A DNA stretch of 64,000 nucleotides from Sympetrum striolatum. Lineage: Eukaryota; Arthropoda; Insecta; Odonata; Libellulidae. Numbering within the stretch: position 1 is the first letter of the stretch; each line of letters opens with the position of its first letter. Under the pieces are notes generated by a model. That model saw only the letters and a list, made by a program, of their open reading frames with translations. It searched no databases and had not been told where the DNA came from. The stretch covers positions 54,320,939 to 54,384,938 of the forward strand of contig OX388351.1 of assembly GCA_947579665.1 (NCBI GenBank), in the 5' to 3' direction. Shown in pieces: positions 34,663 through 47,707 of this stretch. A program made the translations under genes and the position numbers.

Positions 34663-37317
34663 TCATTCTACCATCTGCCTCTTCAACCAATCGTAGGAGC
34701 AGGACAAAACATAACTTGGGTTGTTTCTTTTGAAATCTTCCATCTGCAAAAGAGATGCCACGCAGAAGTGTTTCCTTGGTCCGGATCCTTCTTGAAGTAT
34801 AAATGGCGAACCGATATCACGCCGATTATAATATGTGTCAAAATCACCTTTCGAGCACATGTAGCAAGATTTAGTGATGTTATTAATATCAGCACATTCT
34901 GAAGGATTTATTCCATGAACTTCGGTTTGTTTCAGTTCGAAACTTTTTTTATTTCCTGGAAATGAAGAGAAGGGAGAAAACTTCTATAAGTCAAGTGGAA
35001 AGAAGTCCCGTTGAAACATATGTAAATAACCTCCAATTAGGTCAAACATCTTTTCCTTTGCAATATCAAATGGAATTTTAGATATTCTCATGTTCAACAT
35101 TAAATTATGCATTATGTAATTAATCATTTCTAAATGAATTTGCTTCAAGAAATTCTAAAAACGTAGAAGAAATTGGAATAAACTGGAGAATTGGAGTGAA
35201 ATCAAAAATCAACAAAACATACACATAAATCCGTCTTTTATTAAAACACCTGCCAAAAAAAAATACTTAATGAAACAGGTATTAATTCCTTGTGAATGCT
35301 GAATAATTAGTGATTTCATTAACCACTTGTAATTGAGTTTGGTTTAAGAAATTACACCTGCATGGAAAAAGTTTAATAGAAATGGGAAATAACAATTCAA
35401 TCTAGATTTATCTCCAATTGCAATGAAATCATCAATAGGTAAAATATAAACGATTCTAAAAGAAAATGAAAGTGAATTCCATACTGTTTTATGCATGGAA
35501 TAACTTACCAAATGTAGTCTTTGACCATCCAGCAATTGTCAACGTCTTAGGTAGGAACTTCCCGCAAAGGCATATTGGATACACCCATTCTAAAAGAAAC
35601 ATCTATCTCATGAAATGTTCTTAATTTAACAGATATATCACCTATGGGGTGTCAGGGTATCAACATTTTAAGCAAGAATTTATTATTCTAAGAATCCTAT
35701 TTCTACGTTAATAATGAAGTGATTTGATGTCAAACGATAAGCATTGCGCCTCTTGTAAACAAGCTAGTATTTTATTAAGGTAAATCATAGGTTCTAATGC
35801 AAGAAAATTGAGATTCCAAAAATTTATCATACACAATGTTTAGTGGTTCAGGTAATATCACTCTTTGTGAACGTTGCATTAGATTTCATTCAATTAATCT
35901 CAGCCTACCATTTGTGTAAAATGAACTTAATCGAAAATTTTAGTCTTCATGGGGAAAAGGTTGTTTAATTGATATGTATCAAGATTCAAACCAGTAGAAA
36001 ACATGTAACCTATCACAAAGGAAGTCTCTCGATAGTCTGCGTTTGACATGAATGAAATGAACATTGGTTGGATCCAACCGATTTATTTTGATTATAAAAT
36101 TACCCAAACAAAATCAGGATCAGAATTTAAGAAGGAAATACTACAATATTAAAATAGATTACCTGTGAACACAACTTCTTGGTTAAGTCGTAGCAAAGCT
36201 ATGTCGTTGTCTAAGGTCTTATGGTTGAAGCGAGGGTGTATGATGACCTTCTCAACTTTGAAATCCCGAACTTTATCAGCACATTCCCTGCCTTCGCAAT
36301 CAGGATCTGTGGCTGGGTTTTGCTCTCCAAGGCGCACATAATCTCTGTAAAAGAGTTACCAAATAAGAATGAAGTGAGTAAGCTATAAACAGAAAGCTTT
36401 CTTCAAAAACCATCAGCTGAAGATCTCTTAAAATGCATTTAAATTAATTCTAGTAAAATAAATATTAATGCTCACATGGTGTGTTTCAGGGCCGAAGCCG
36501 TGGTGACGACGTATCTGTGATTGATGAGGGCCCCCATTCGAGATGTATCTATATCTTGGCCCTCTGAAAGAAAAATATTACCATTAAATCTAAAAAAATT
36601 AAATGCTCAGTAGTCTTTATGTAAATATTTCACGGGAATGTACTAATCTTCTTAGCAATAAAAAGACCAAAATTATGAATTGTAAATTATTATAACTAAG
36701 ACCGAAACATAGTTATGTCTCCTCTTAAACTATAGCTCACGTTGTAGATAGTAACTGAATGAGTTTTCAAATAGAATTAAAAGTATGGCATAGAGGATGC
36801 ATTTCGAATTGACTAAATAACAAATCGAATGCGAAAATACCAAAATAAACAATTACTTTATATACGGCCCAGCACTCATGCCGAAATGCATAAATACTAG
36901 AATTATAAGTGAAATTAAGGAAACTGATCACATTTCCATACCAAACATGAGGAGTGCTATCCACGGATTTGCACCTATGGGGGCATGCGCTCCTCCCATC
37001 AATCTCCCCCTTTTCGGGATGGAACCACATTCTGGAGGATTAAACAATTTTCTGCCGGAGGCTGCAGAATGAATAATTAATTAAGACGATTATAAGTATC
37101 ATAAAATTGGTAGTCGCTATGCACTTATTTTATATCGGCACGATCGCAAATAAAATTAGTTTATATTTAATAAATTCAGCGATTGCAAAGTCATTCCGCT
37201 TTCTATAGCTATTTTTCATTTATGAAATTAAAAAAAATCAAGTTGCTTTCGCTTACCAAGTGAAGAGACTGCGAAGAGCAGTAGATGTACCCCAAATATT
37301 TTAACGGAGTTAACCAT
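34663..37317 (-). CDS. Secreted serine protease homologue (catalytically dead), copy 2
   Basis: Coding exons: 37257-37317, 36942-37061, 36476-36563, 36163-36344, 35509-35589 and 34663-34955, giving 274 residues in one frame with the same intron phases as copy 1. The signal peptide is MVNSVKIFGVHLLLFAVSSL. The activation region reads RLMGGAHAPIGANPW. The catalytic His is again replaced (TTASA) and the catalytic Ser is Ile (RDIGSP), while DNDIALLRL keeps the Asp. In the last exon nine codons differ from copy 1 in amino acid and two silently. The 81-base fifth coding exon is identical. The predicted product is a secreted pseudoprotease, with neither partner nor substrate known. Confidence 0.9.
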
Positions 37318-37731
37318 GATGAAGGCTCTCCAAATTCCTTTTCGTTCACAAAGTCTTCTCCTAATCCAGAGAAAAATAGCTAATTTCTTCATGTGAGAAC
37401 TTTAAAATACCTCATGGATGAAAATTAAATACTTACATGCAAATATAAGTAGCCTGATATAGAAACATTAGAATAACAATTACAACCAAATGTTCCATTG
37501 CATTAAATAAGTAATGGATTCGTTACCTCAAGCACTGCACTGCATTTCGCAGCAGGGCTACTACAAATCTACTTCTACTTATATGCAAAGATAAGTAGAA
37601 TGATTTAGAACAAGGGAATTATAACATTTACAAATTTTGTGTCACAATAAATATCGGCATAGTTACCTCAGGTTCTGTACTTTTCTGCAAAGGGCGGTTG
37701 AACTGACTTAGTTGACGATCTGCAGAACACT
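37257..37731 (-). other. SPH copy 2: 5'UTR exon, first intron and signal-peptide exon
   Basis: Exon 1 is 37667-37731 (GTAACT donor), intron 1 is 37361-37666, and exon 2 is 37257-37360 with ATG at 37315-37317. The structure is the same as in copy 1. Confidence 0.78.
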
Positions 37732-37762
37732 GATTTCTTCGGACAGCAGCAGGGTTTATATA
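37729..37762 (-). promoter_or_regulatory. TATA box and initiator of SPH copy 2
   Basis: TATATAAA at 37762-37755 and TCAGT around 37731 on the minus strand, 31 bases apart. Just upstream, this copy and copy 4 carry about 28 extra bases ('accgattttattgctctcc') that copy 1 lacks. Confidence 0.85.
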
Positions 37763-37814
37763 CACCTCCGGCAGACCGATTTTATTGCTCTCCAAAGGTT
37801 GTAAGGGGGAGCAT

Positions 37815-38290
37815 ACGACATCGCCATCTTTAACAGCATACACATGACGTCTGACTCTTCAGGTTTTCTAGGAAAAGGCTAGATTAACGTAATTTCTTGT
37901 TATATGCAGTGGAGGTTTTTAGCGCGTGTTACCTGAGCGTGGAGCAAGGAATACACGTGCCGAAGGTACGTTATGGTATCTAGGAACCTACTAAAATTAA
38001 CGTTGTACCAATAGAACTGTTTTTATGGATTACACGCGCCATCCCCATCTTTAATAGCATATACGTGACATATGGCACCTCTATTTTACACGGAGAAGTC
38101 CGTATTTGCGTAATATCTCCTTTTTCGTCAGTGGGTTTTTTTTGCACGCGGTACCCACACGTGGAGCACAGAATACACGTGGCATAAGTACACTGTGAGA
38201 ATAGGACGAGTAACATATTTAAATTAACATTTTTCATAATATTATTTATTTCTGCAAAATTTCTTGACATTCGAGCTAAATTAGAGAATC
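37815..38290 (-). repeat. Inverted R-repeat fragments upstream of the SPH promoter (U2)
   Basis: Same arrangement as in U1: a short reversed R piece near 37822-37850 and a longer one at 37910-38290 with 'ggagaagtccgtatttgcg'. The opposing forward R copy is at 34060-34200. Confidence 0.68.
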
Positions 38291-38959
38291 TGTTTTAATA
38301 TTTAAATAAAGCAATAGTGCAAATGATAAAATTAGTTAATGATGGAATGGCAAAGTGAAACCGGGATGAAAAATATGCACGATCGACCAAGATGCACATA
38401 CTAGCAATGCCGGCTTACGAAAAGAAGATTTCAAGTTCACGTTCATGCCGTGAACACCTACTTAAATTTGGGAACGAGTGGAGATGAAATGACCGACACC
38501 TCAGCGAAGAGAGCAGCGTAGGCTTACATTTCAACAACCTCAGTGATACTGGAAGAATACTCCAATGACTTGTTTATAAAGGTACTCAGTGGTCAGTTGG
38601 GACTTTCATAGTAAATAACTAATTAAAAAAATACCGCGTCCCCAGCATGGCCTTACTCAAACAAGCAACCGAATGAATTACACCGCTATAACTCAAATTT
38701 GAATAGGGGCATGCGGTAAAATGAAGTATTACTTCTTTGCAGATGAAAAGATTCACCACTGATTCGATGCTCCGCTTACTTACAGCGAGGCATTTATTTA
38801 TAGAGTATGTCGCAACTGTGTCGACTGTGGGTGATAGAGCGTTCCACCCCGACACACGAGATCGGGAGATCAGTTTCGGGAACATTGAGACTCAGGAAAG
38901 CAGATGCAAGAATGAGATAGGAATAGTTTTCAGTCTTTTGGTTTTTTTACAATGGTGGG

Positions 38960-39440
38960 ACTCAGAAACTAGGTCCAGTTATCGACCTCCTTGGGCGCGG
39001 CACTACTGGTGGCATCGTTCGGGGTCGTAGTTGTCCGGGCAGGAAGCTTCTAGGGGTCGAGTGCGTGTTCCTCATTGTGGCGGAAGGTGGTGGGCAGCGC
39101 TGCCTGATTCCCGTTGCCCGGCGCATCCGGCCAGCGGAGAGACCTCAGACCCTTCCTGGGGCAAGAGTCCGGCGATGCAGGGCGAAGCGGGAGGTGCCGA
39201 GGAATCTTATTCTCTGCGACACTTCAGGTGTTCGCCCTCCTCACGTGATTTCGGAGGATGATGTCCAAAGGGCGCCTCGCTTCCTCCCGATAGTGCAGAG
39301 GTACATGGAAGAATTGGTACGAGATTTCTCGGAGCGAAAAGACTCCCGGTCCGAAATCTAGCAGCCGGCTTGTGCAGGACAAGTATGACACAAAACACGA
39401 AAGAGGCTTTAACAGGTGGCAACCCAGATTAAGTCAGAGG
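38960..39440 (+). other. GC-rich segment, U2 copy
   Basis: The same GC-rich sequence as 57440-57930, with a stop (TAG) in the longer frame near 39359 that the U4 copy lacks. No recognised domain. Confidence 0.5.
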
Positions 39441-40075
39441 AGAAAATCTCGGGGAATTATCATAGAGGTGTTATTTTTCTATAATTTGTCAGCTTCATAA
39501 GCTCACTGTTGTCCATAGTTTGAGTAGTCGCTCGCACAGCTGATGCAAATTCGCATTTACATTAATTTAGGGCATATATTGCTGCTACATCATGCAATTG
39601 CTTCAAAATGACACCATTATCGCAATATTTCGATGCATTACCTTAAGCCTTCTGGAAAATTTGCGCTCTTCAAAATTGCGATGGTACGTTTCCGTGAAGC
39701 ATGCCATATTCATTGAGCTACCGTGTAACAGCAAATTAGGATGATGCCATACTATTCTTGATGTCAAAATTTCTGATCTCCACCGAACTTTCTCAAAGAA
39801 ATTTCTCTCCGGTGCTGAATTTCGTCCTTTAAAAAATAATTTAATCCAATTCGTAACTGATGATCAGCGTTTAATTATCATACCATTAAGCATATAATTA
39901 CCCTGATACCACATTTTGGTAAATGGAATGTTTTTCTTTTCAAATTTTTTACATAATAGAACAAAATATATTATTCTCTTACCTTTGTCTCAGCCTTGAT
40001 CATGGCTGTGTAGAATTTTGAGTTCTCTGAATCAGAATCATCATTCTCTTTCAAGGATTAGGCATTGAGCCTGTT

Positions 40076-40206
40076 AGTAGTAGTAGTATTGCTAAAAGTG
40101 CTTCGACAGCTTAGGTCATTTCGCACATTGGCTCCCACCAGGATTCGAACCCGGGACCGCTTTCATCAAAGGCATACGCGCTGTCCACATGACTATCCGG
40201 GAGCCT
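40076..40206 (-). mobile_element. tRNA-derived SINE (U2)
   Basis: It is flanked by an exact 11-base duplication TTGAGCCTGTT (40065-40075, 40207-40217). The empty site is seen in U0 near 15927, and in slightly changed form in U1 and U3. Read on the minus strand it starts with a tRNA-like head (40130-40205). A short body of about 40 bases follows, ending in repeated TAC/ACT triplets. It lies within the LINE remnant. Confidence 0.92.
40130..40205 (-). other. tRNA-Gln-like head of the SINE (U2)
   Basis: It is 76 bases long, the size of a tRNA, with GGCTCCC/GGGAGCC pairing as a perfect acceptor stem and a CCGGG-TTCGAAT-CCTGG T-arm. By position the anticodon loop is CTTTGAT, giving TTG (Gln). The anticodon stem pairs poorly here and better in the U4 copy. 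The flanking target duplications and the 3' tail show it is a SINE head, not a resident tRNA gene. Confidence 0.75.
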
Positions 40207-40721
40207 TTGAGCCTGTTCCGGCTTCATCTGTACCCTAGAAGTCTCCAACTTTTTCACTATCTTCCGACAAATTTCCATAATCTTTGTATTATCTGTTGAA
40301 ATTTTCTATTTATATTAGCTGCTTAGCTGTTGACTTCTCCTTTGAATATTTGCTTTAATTCAGGTCTCTCCTTAAGGAATGTCAAGGGTACTCGTAGATT
40401 CATTGAGCTACACCTACGTTGATATGTCTTCTTACATCCTGGCTTGGTGAAGAAAGCAAGGACATAATAACTACCTCCTCATCCTGTTTATGACTAAGCC
40501 TCATTTCACTACTCGCACTTGTTAGCTAATGTTACTAAGGGTGTGGTACAACCCGTCATTGAGGCTGCGAGCTTTACATACGGATACAAATTTGAAAAAA
40601 CAATGACTCATCACGTATCATTAAAAACCATTAATGAAGGAAATAAAATTTCAAATACTTATAGATATTCAATGAATTTGTCTCACTTGCATATACACTA
40701 TGCAGTTTAGCGCTCTATGTT

Positions 40722-40806
40722 TATTATAATGGTTTAAAAAAATGGTTTTCCCCCTGCCACACGCCGAAAGGCGGCTTGTAGGGTATTAATGTAGATGTAG
40801 AAAAAA
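40722..40806 (+). mobile_element. Very short LINE 3' end with CGCC-GAAA-GGCG hairpin (U2 only)
   Basis: Absent from the other units: U3 near 45573 reads 'gtttattctatctctaatgg' straight through. It contains 'cacgccgaaaggcggc', 'gtagggtatt' and a (GATGTA) tail, the same plan as the 3' end of the LINE at 10014 but a different family. It is about 85 bases, heavily 5'-truncated. Confidence 0.75.
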
Positions 40807-43800
40807 TCTCTAATAGCCGTTTTTGAGCGCTCTTCACTACAATCTTGCCGGTTTTCGGAAAGAAGGGAAATTTTCTGATTGCTGAGAAAAAAAAAACCCT
40901 GTGTATTCGTTTTTCTTAGGGCATTAGTTACCGTTTTCCAAGTTTCTTTACATGAAAGTTTATTCTAGCTTTTATCTTTACCTATTTTAATATATTCATT
41001 GGATTTCTCATTGCCTTTCAGTGGTATTTTAATCATAATGTATCATATTTCATTTTTTGGCTTTTTGGATACTTTTTGCTGTATATTTATTATATCTTCT
41101 TTGCTAGTTCTTTTTACATTAGATGTTTAATGATTCCAGCCCAAGATAAGTACACCTCACCAAGAAGGCAAAATGCCCTATTCAGTAGTGGTCCTCGCAA
41201 TAGTTCAAAATTTTTTGATATTAAAAAGGAACCCAAAAAATAATCCCATGTATAGTTAATCCGTGGGTGCTATTGATATGCAATTAGGTAGAGACTTTTG
41301 TATTTTTATGTGTCTTAAAATTAATTTGAAAGAAATTCAAAGATTTTACTTAGCCTAAAAAATATTCAGAATATGAAGGATATTATATTTTACCAAAGAT
41401 TATTGAGAGCGAAGAAATTTTCCATAGCGCACTTCCAAGCGAGTGCACACGCAAGTCGCATCCGTTTGCAGTGATTTCCTAGAATTTAAAGTTTGTTAAT
41501 ATGAGGAGAGAATATTGCCTAAGGGAACGTGACATACTATGGTTTTGTCGAATCATCGTACCGACTTCTTATGACAAGTGAAAAGCAGTAAAAGCGGTAA
41601 ATATTACGTATTGTAGATACGAATTCGATAGAACTGACGTCAATCCTTTTCCTTCTTAGTGGTCTCAATCCATCTCAATCTGATAGCTTGCATACGGCAA
41701 GATTTAATCTAGAATAAGTTATGAAAAAATTAAATTTTATATAATTCAAATAACTCAATGCTAATAATGCCGGATTTATTTTATTAGGCCATTAGGCCTA
41801 ATGTTGTATCTGGTTTCCTTAGAAAAATAATTCATTGAACAATTTTGCAATAAAACGTTTCAGCTGGAATCATTCCATCTCATTCTTATGCCTGTATTTC
41901 CAAACCTAACCAAAAAAATACCGTAAATATTACCTACTTTGTTCCAATTTTTCGAAATTTCTTAAAACAACAGCAAAGATATCATCAATTTTTAATAGTC
42001 TCAATCTCCGGTATCATCTTCACAAAACTCAGCTCTTTTAATCGCAAACTACATATTTCGAGAGAACATTATGTTCATTAAAGTTTAGTATGAATAATCA
42101 TTCAATTGGTCCAACGCTTCCTTTATGATATTGTAACTTTGTCCCAACTTCCATTTACATACTCAAAGCTTTGAAAAAAGAGCTATGGCCAAAGAACGAC
42201 TTGGGTTTAAAAAAAATACGACATCTAAGGCAACCGCATAGCAAACCTTATAATCCAAAGCGAATTAAACAATTTTCTAAATACGAAGCTCCGTGGGTCG
42301 ATATATTGCTAGGAAGGTGCTAGTAGGTCCTGTCTTTCAAATTGCTTTCCATGTAACCTCTTTTAACATTTTTTGGTAGTTAAATAATTTTTACAATATC
42401 GTTCCAAGAAAAAAGCCTTCCTGATGGAATATTTCATAGGATTTTAATATTTTGATGAAAAATAACAATATGTACTTTTTCCGCAGCAAATACTGTGGAA
42501 AAAGTATTGATTGTTATTCTTCATCATGAAGTTTTTCCACATGACATTACCAGAGACTGTGAATTTTCATATTTTGTTCGTCAATCCTTCCTTTTTTTCC
42601 ATCTTTTGTTTATTGCCTCTACATATCCTAATATCATCAAATGTAGTTTCACAAATCTGTAGTAAGACTATAATGTGAGAATGAAAAGGAAGAAACTGGT
42701 ACCCCTAACACGATGTACTTTCGCAGGCAATATGGTTTCGACATTTATAAAATCATCAGGGATTAAGATTGAACATTATTTGACATATTTAGCAAAAATT
42801 TAGAGATAAAAAGGTGATAGGAATAAGTCGAGGGATAATAAATAGGGGGTAATTGGAAAACAGAATTTACAAGCAGCGGAAGGAATTGGGAAGGGAAATT
42901 ATGAGATGTAGTCTTTGATAATCTTGTTATTCTGATTGGAAAGGATTAAAAATTTCGTAATTGTTCTATAGCGTTAGAAAATATCTTTTATTTTGTAAAT
43001 TAAGGAATTTCGTTCCTAATGTGAATATACGGCTGGATTACAAACGGTGGCTGGCTATTCGGGAATCCTCTAAGCGACCATTCGTTGTTTTATCCACTCC
43101 TTGTAGAAATTCCAGCAGATTTGGTCCACTTAGAATCAGGGACAACCTCTGTACTCGAACTGTTGATCCCGCTCTTCTCTCTATGGTTTGCCCGTTCTAA
43201 AGAAGGTTCCCAAGCTCCGGATAAGCCTAAAAAGCAATATTCATGTGGTTGTTCGGAAAATCCGTGTTATATTTGTGCTGGTCTTCTCCAAAAACGTAAG
43301 GAAGGAGTATTTCGGTAGGGTAATGTTGTAGCTAAAGCATCTGTGGATTCGGTTCCAATACAAATTGCGCATTGCCAAATGTGAAGATGATCAGAGTGGT
43401 GCAAAGGGTTCTAATCAAAGACACCGAATTGTCATATGGTTGTAACGTCCTCATGGATCTTAGGATGAGAAAAGCGTAAGATGAGGTGGCTATGGACAAG
43501 GAAATGGAAGGCAGTTACTTTTCGGGAAGGACTGTGTTGAAAATCTGGTAGTATTCCTAGTAATTTCTCAAGGATGATTCCGGAAACGTGTCTGAGGCAA
43601 TAATGTTGAAGCTCACGTCAAAGAAGTTGAGAGTTCCATGATCGGAATTTTCAGAAGTGAAGAAAAATGGCCGGGATATAGGCTACTAATGAGACTGATA
43701 AAATAGATAATAATATAGATGTTCCATTCCATTTCCATATGACGCCGCACAGTTACATTATTAATCTGCTATTAATCTTAAGCCGTGGTGAAGTTCTCGT

Positions 43801-46800
43801 TGTTTGAGCTATGGGAAATTAACCTTGGGATCATATTTTTCTAATATAATGAAATCATTATCTTTGAATCGCAAATTTTGATTTACATAAGATGAAATAA
43901 AAATTTATCGTAGCACTAGGACGCGTACGACATGCTGAAGGTCATGAGAGAAGTGAAAAGAAGTGACTCCGGTGGTACTCGAACCGTGGACTTCTACTTT
44001 TCCTACGTGTCTCGGCATTGTATTAGGTTTGACACCTACATTGAAAGTGAGAGTCCTGGATTCACGTTAGGACAGCTAAGTGAATATATTTCTAATCCTT
44101 TCCAACCTATTTCATCTTAAATAGCTGCCGTAGAAATTTTTTCTCAGTTTTAACACTGTTATCCCATGTTTCAATTAATTTTTATTCTCAAAGACTCACT
44201 TTATTTGGATATTAAAAAGGAATCTTGAAAAAGTTTCAAGCGTATCGAAAAATCTGGTATTTAATTATATTATGGTACCATGTTAATATTACCATCGAAG
44301 AATTGGTACGTGATTTCTCGGAGCGAAAAGACTCCCGGTCCGATATCTCGCAGCCGGCTTGTGCAGGACAAGTGTGACACAAAAGCCATGCACGAAAAAG
44401 GTTTTGTCACGTGCAACCCAGCACAAGTCAGAGGAGTAAAATTCGGGGAAATATCATAGAAGGGTTATTTTTCTAAAATTTATCAGCTTCATAAGCTCAC
44501 TGAAGTCCATAGTTTAAGTAGACGCTCGCACAGCTGATGCAAATTCGCAATTACATTAATTTAGGGCATATATTGCTGCTACATCATGCAATTGGTGCAA
44601 AATTACACCATTATCGCAATATTTCGATGCATTACCTTAAGCCTTCCGGAAAATTTGCTCTCTTCAAAATTGCGATGGTACGTTTCCGTGAAGCATGCCA
44701 TATTCATTGAGCTACTCTGTAACAGCAAATTAGGATGATACCATACTATTCTTGATATTATGATATTTGATCACCACCGAGCTTTCTCAAAGAAATTTAT
44801 CTGCGGTTCTGAATGTCTTCTTTGTCTTTTAAAAAATAATTTAATCCAATTCATAACTGATGATCAGCGTTTAATTATCATACCATTAAGCAAATAATTT
44901 TTCTGATACCACATTTTGGTAAATGAAATGTTTTTGTTTTCAAATTTTTTACATAATAGAACAAAATATATTATTCTCTAACTTTTGTCTCAGCCTTGAT
45001 CATGGCTGTGGGTTTGAGTACTCTGAATCAGAATCATCATTTTTTTTCAAGGATTAAGCATTGGGCCTGTTCCGGCTTCATCTGTACCCTGGAAGTCTCC
45101 AACTTTTTCATTATCTTCCGACATTTTTCCATAATCTTTGTATTATCTGTTGAAATTTTCTGTTTATATTAGTTGCTTATTTGTTGACTTCTCCTTTGAA
45201 TATTGGCTTTAATTCAGGTCTCTTCTTAAGGAATGTCAAGGGTACTCGTAGATTCATTGTGCTACTCCTACGTGGATATGTCTTCTAGCATCCTGGCTTG
45301 GTGAAGAAAGCAAGGACATAATAACTCGCTCCTAATCCTGTCTACAACTAAGTCTCATTTCACTACTCGCACTTGTTAGCTAATGTTACTAAGGGTGTGG
45401 TACAACCCGTCATTGAGGCAGCGAGCTTTACAAAGTAATAAAAATTTGAAAAAGAAATACTCTTGAGGTATCATTTAAAACCATTAATGAAGGAAATAAA
45501 ATGTCCAATACTTATAGATATTCAACGAATTTGTCTCACTTGTATATACACTATATAGTATAGCTTCCTATGTTTATTCTATCTCTAATGGCCGATTTCA
45601 GCGTTCCTCACCACGTTTCTGCCGGTTTTTGAAAACAACGGAAATATCTAGATGGCTGACCTAAAAAACACCCTGTGTGATGGCTTTTCGTGTGTCAATT
45701 AGTTACCGTTTTCCAATTTTCTTTTCGAAAAAGTTTTTTCCAGCGTTTCTTTTTTTTTCTATTTTAATTTATTAATTGGATTTTTTATTGCCTTTTAATG
45801 GCATATAATTCATAATATATCATATTTCATATTTTGGCTACTTGGATACCATTAGATGTTCTTTTCTTGGTTATTTTTGACATAAGATGTTAAATGTTTC
45901 TAGCCCAGGATAAGTATACTTCATCTAGAAGGCAACAAGCCCTGCTCACCGTAAAAGTTCTAGATTTTTTTATTTATCAGGTACCCTGAAAAGTAGTGCC
46001 ATGTATATTCAATCCGTGGGCGCTTTTGATATGCAATTATGTACAGTTTTTTTATGTGTCTTAAAATTAATTTGAAAGAAATTCATACATTTTAAGTGAC
46101 AGATGTTCAGAATATGAAGGATATTATATTAAACCAAAGATTATTGAAAGCGAAGAAATTTTCCATAGCGCACTTCCAAGCGACTGCACACGCAAGTCCT
46201 ATCCGTATGTAGTGAGTTCCTAGAAATTTTAAGTTAGTAAATATGAGGAAAGAATATTTTCCACCGTAGGTCTAAGGGAGCGTGACATACTATGGTATTG
46301 TCGAATCATCGTACCCACTTCTTATGTCAAGTTAAATGCAGTAAAAGCGGTAATTGTTTGCGTATTTTTGATACCAATTCGATGGAATTGACGTCAATTC
46401 TTTTTCTTCTTATTGGTCTCAATCTGATAACTTTCATACGAGGAGATTCAATCAAAAATTAAAATTAAGAAAAAATTAAATTTTAATATCTTAATGTAAT
46501 TAAATTTAGATTTGATTTTCCTTATCCCATAAGGCCTATTGCTATCTCTGGCGTCCCTAGAAAAGTATTTCATTGAACAAAATTGCAATGAAAAGATTCA
46601 GCACGATTCATTCCATCTCATTCTCATGCCTTTATTTCCAAGCCTAACAAACAGAAATACCGTAAATATTAGATACTTTGTACCAATTTTTTGAAATTTC
46701 TTAGAACAACCCCGAAGATATCATAAATTTTTAATAGTCTCAATCTCCGGTATCATCTTCACACACTTAATCACAAATTACATTTATCGAGAGATCATCA

Positions 46801-47707
46801 TGTTCATCAAGTTTGCTATGAAAAATAACTCAATTGTTCCAAATCTTCCCTTATGATATTGTTACTAGGCTGGAAAGTGGGGGCCATAGAATGACTCGGG
46901 TTTAAAAGAAAAAAACCACATCTGGATAGCACTCCTTATAATCCAAAGCGAGTAAAACAATTTTTAAATTCGAAGCTGCTGGTGTCGAGTGATTTTTCGG
47001 AGAGTGCTTGTAGGTACTGTCTTACAAATCGCTTTCCATGTAATCTCTTCTAACATATTTTGGTAGATTAATAATTTTTTCAATATAGTTCCAAGAAAAA
47101 AACACTTCCCGGCGGAGTTCTTCATAGGATTTTCATATTTTGATTAAAAACAACAATTTGTACTTATTCAACAGCAAATACTGTGGAAAAAGTAGAGATT
47201 GTTATTTTTCATCATGTCGTGTTTCCACATGACATTACTGGAGACTGTGAATTTTCATATTTTGTTCGTCAGTCCTACTTATGTTTCCTTCTCTGGTTTA
47301 TTGTATCTACATATCCTAATATCATCAAACGTAGTTTCACTAATCTGTAGTAAGACTATAATGTAAGAATTGAAAGTAAGAAACTGGTACCCATAACAAG
47401 ATGTATTTTTGCAGGCAATATTGTTTCGACATTTATAACATCATCAGGGATAAAGATTGAACATTATTTGACATATTTAGCAAAAATGTAGAGATAAATA
47501 AAAGGAAAAGTTGTGTCTGCGTCGGACCAGACGGTGGAAGTTATACTTCTTTGGCCATTCGCACATGCCCATCAACACACACACACACACACACACACTG
47601 ACAGACGGACAGGATGTGTAAATGAAATATAAGACCTTTTTCTCTGTTATCCAATTTATTTCTCTTCAATATATTATTATGAGTGCCTTCATTATTATAT
47701 TACAAAC

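Larger units (their letters stand above)
33535..43751. repeat. Array unit U2 (complete SPH, SINE, no endonuclease element)
   Basis: Order: tRNA-like and R (33740-34200), SPH gene (34663-37731), inverted R (37850-38290), GC-rich segment (38960-39440), SINE inside the LINE remnant (40065-40217), LINE 3' end (40722-40806), AT-rich body (40830-42800) and end block (42800-43740). The unit ends with the short junction 'cgcacagttacattatt', as U0 does. No gene is seen in 40830-42800. Confidence 0.88.

Noticed and set aside
39000..39030. The 'tggtggcagcg' stretch as an LTR-retrotransposon primer-binding site
   Set aside because: No LTR end (…CA) precedes it, no LTR pair is visible, and no gag or pol follows.
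40130..40205. Functional tRNA-Gln gene
   Set aside because: It sits between exact target duplications with a SINE body and tail, and its anticodon stem is broken in this copy.
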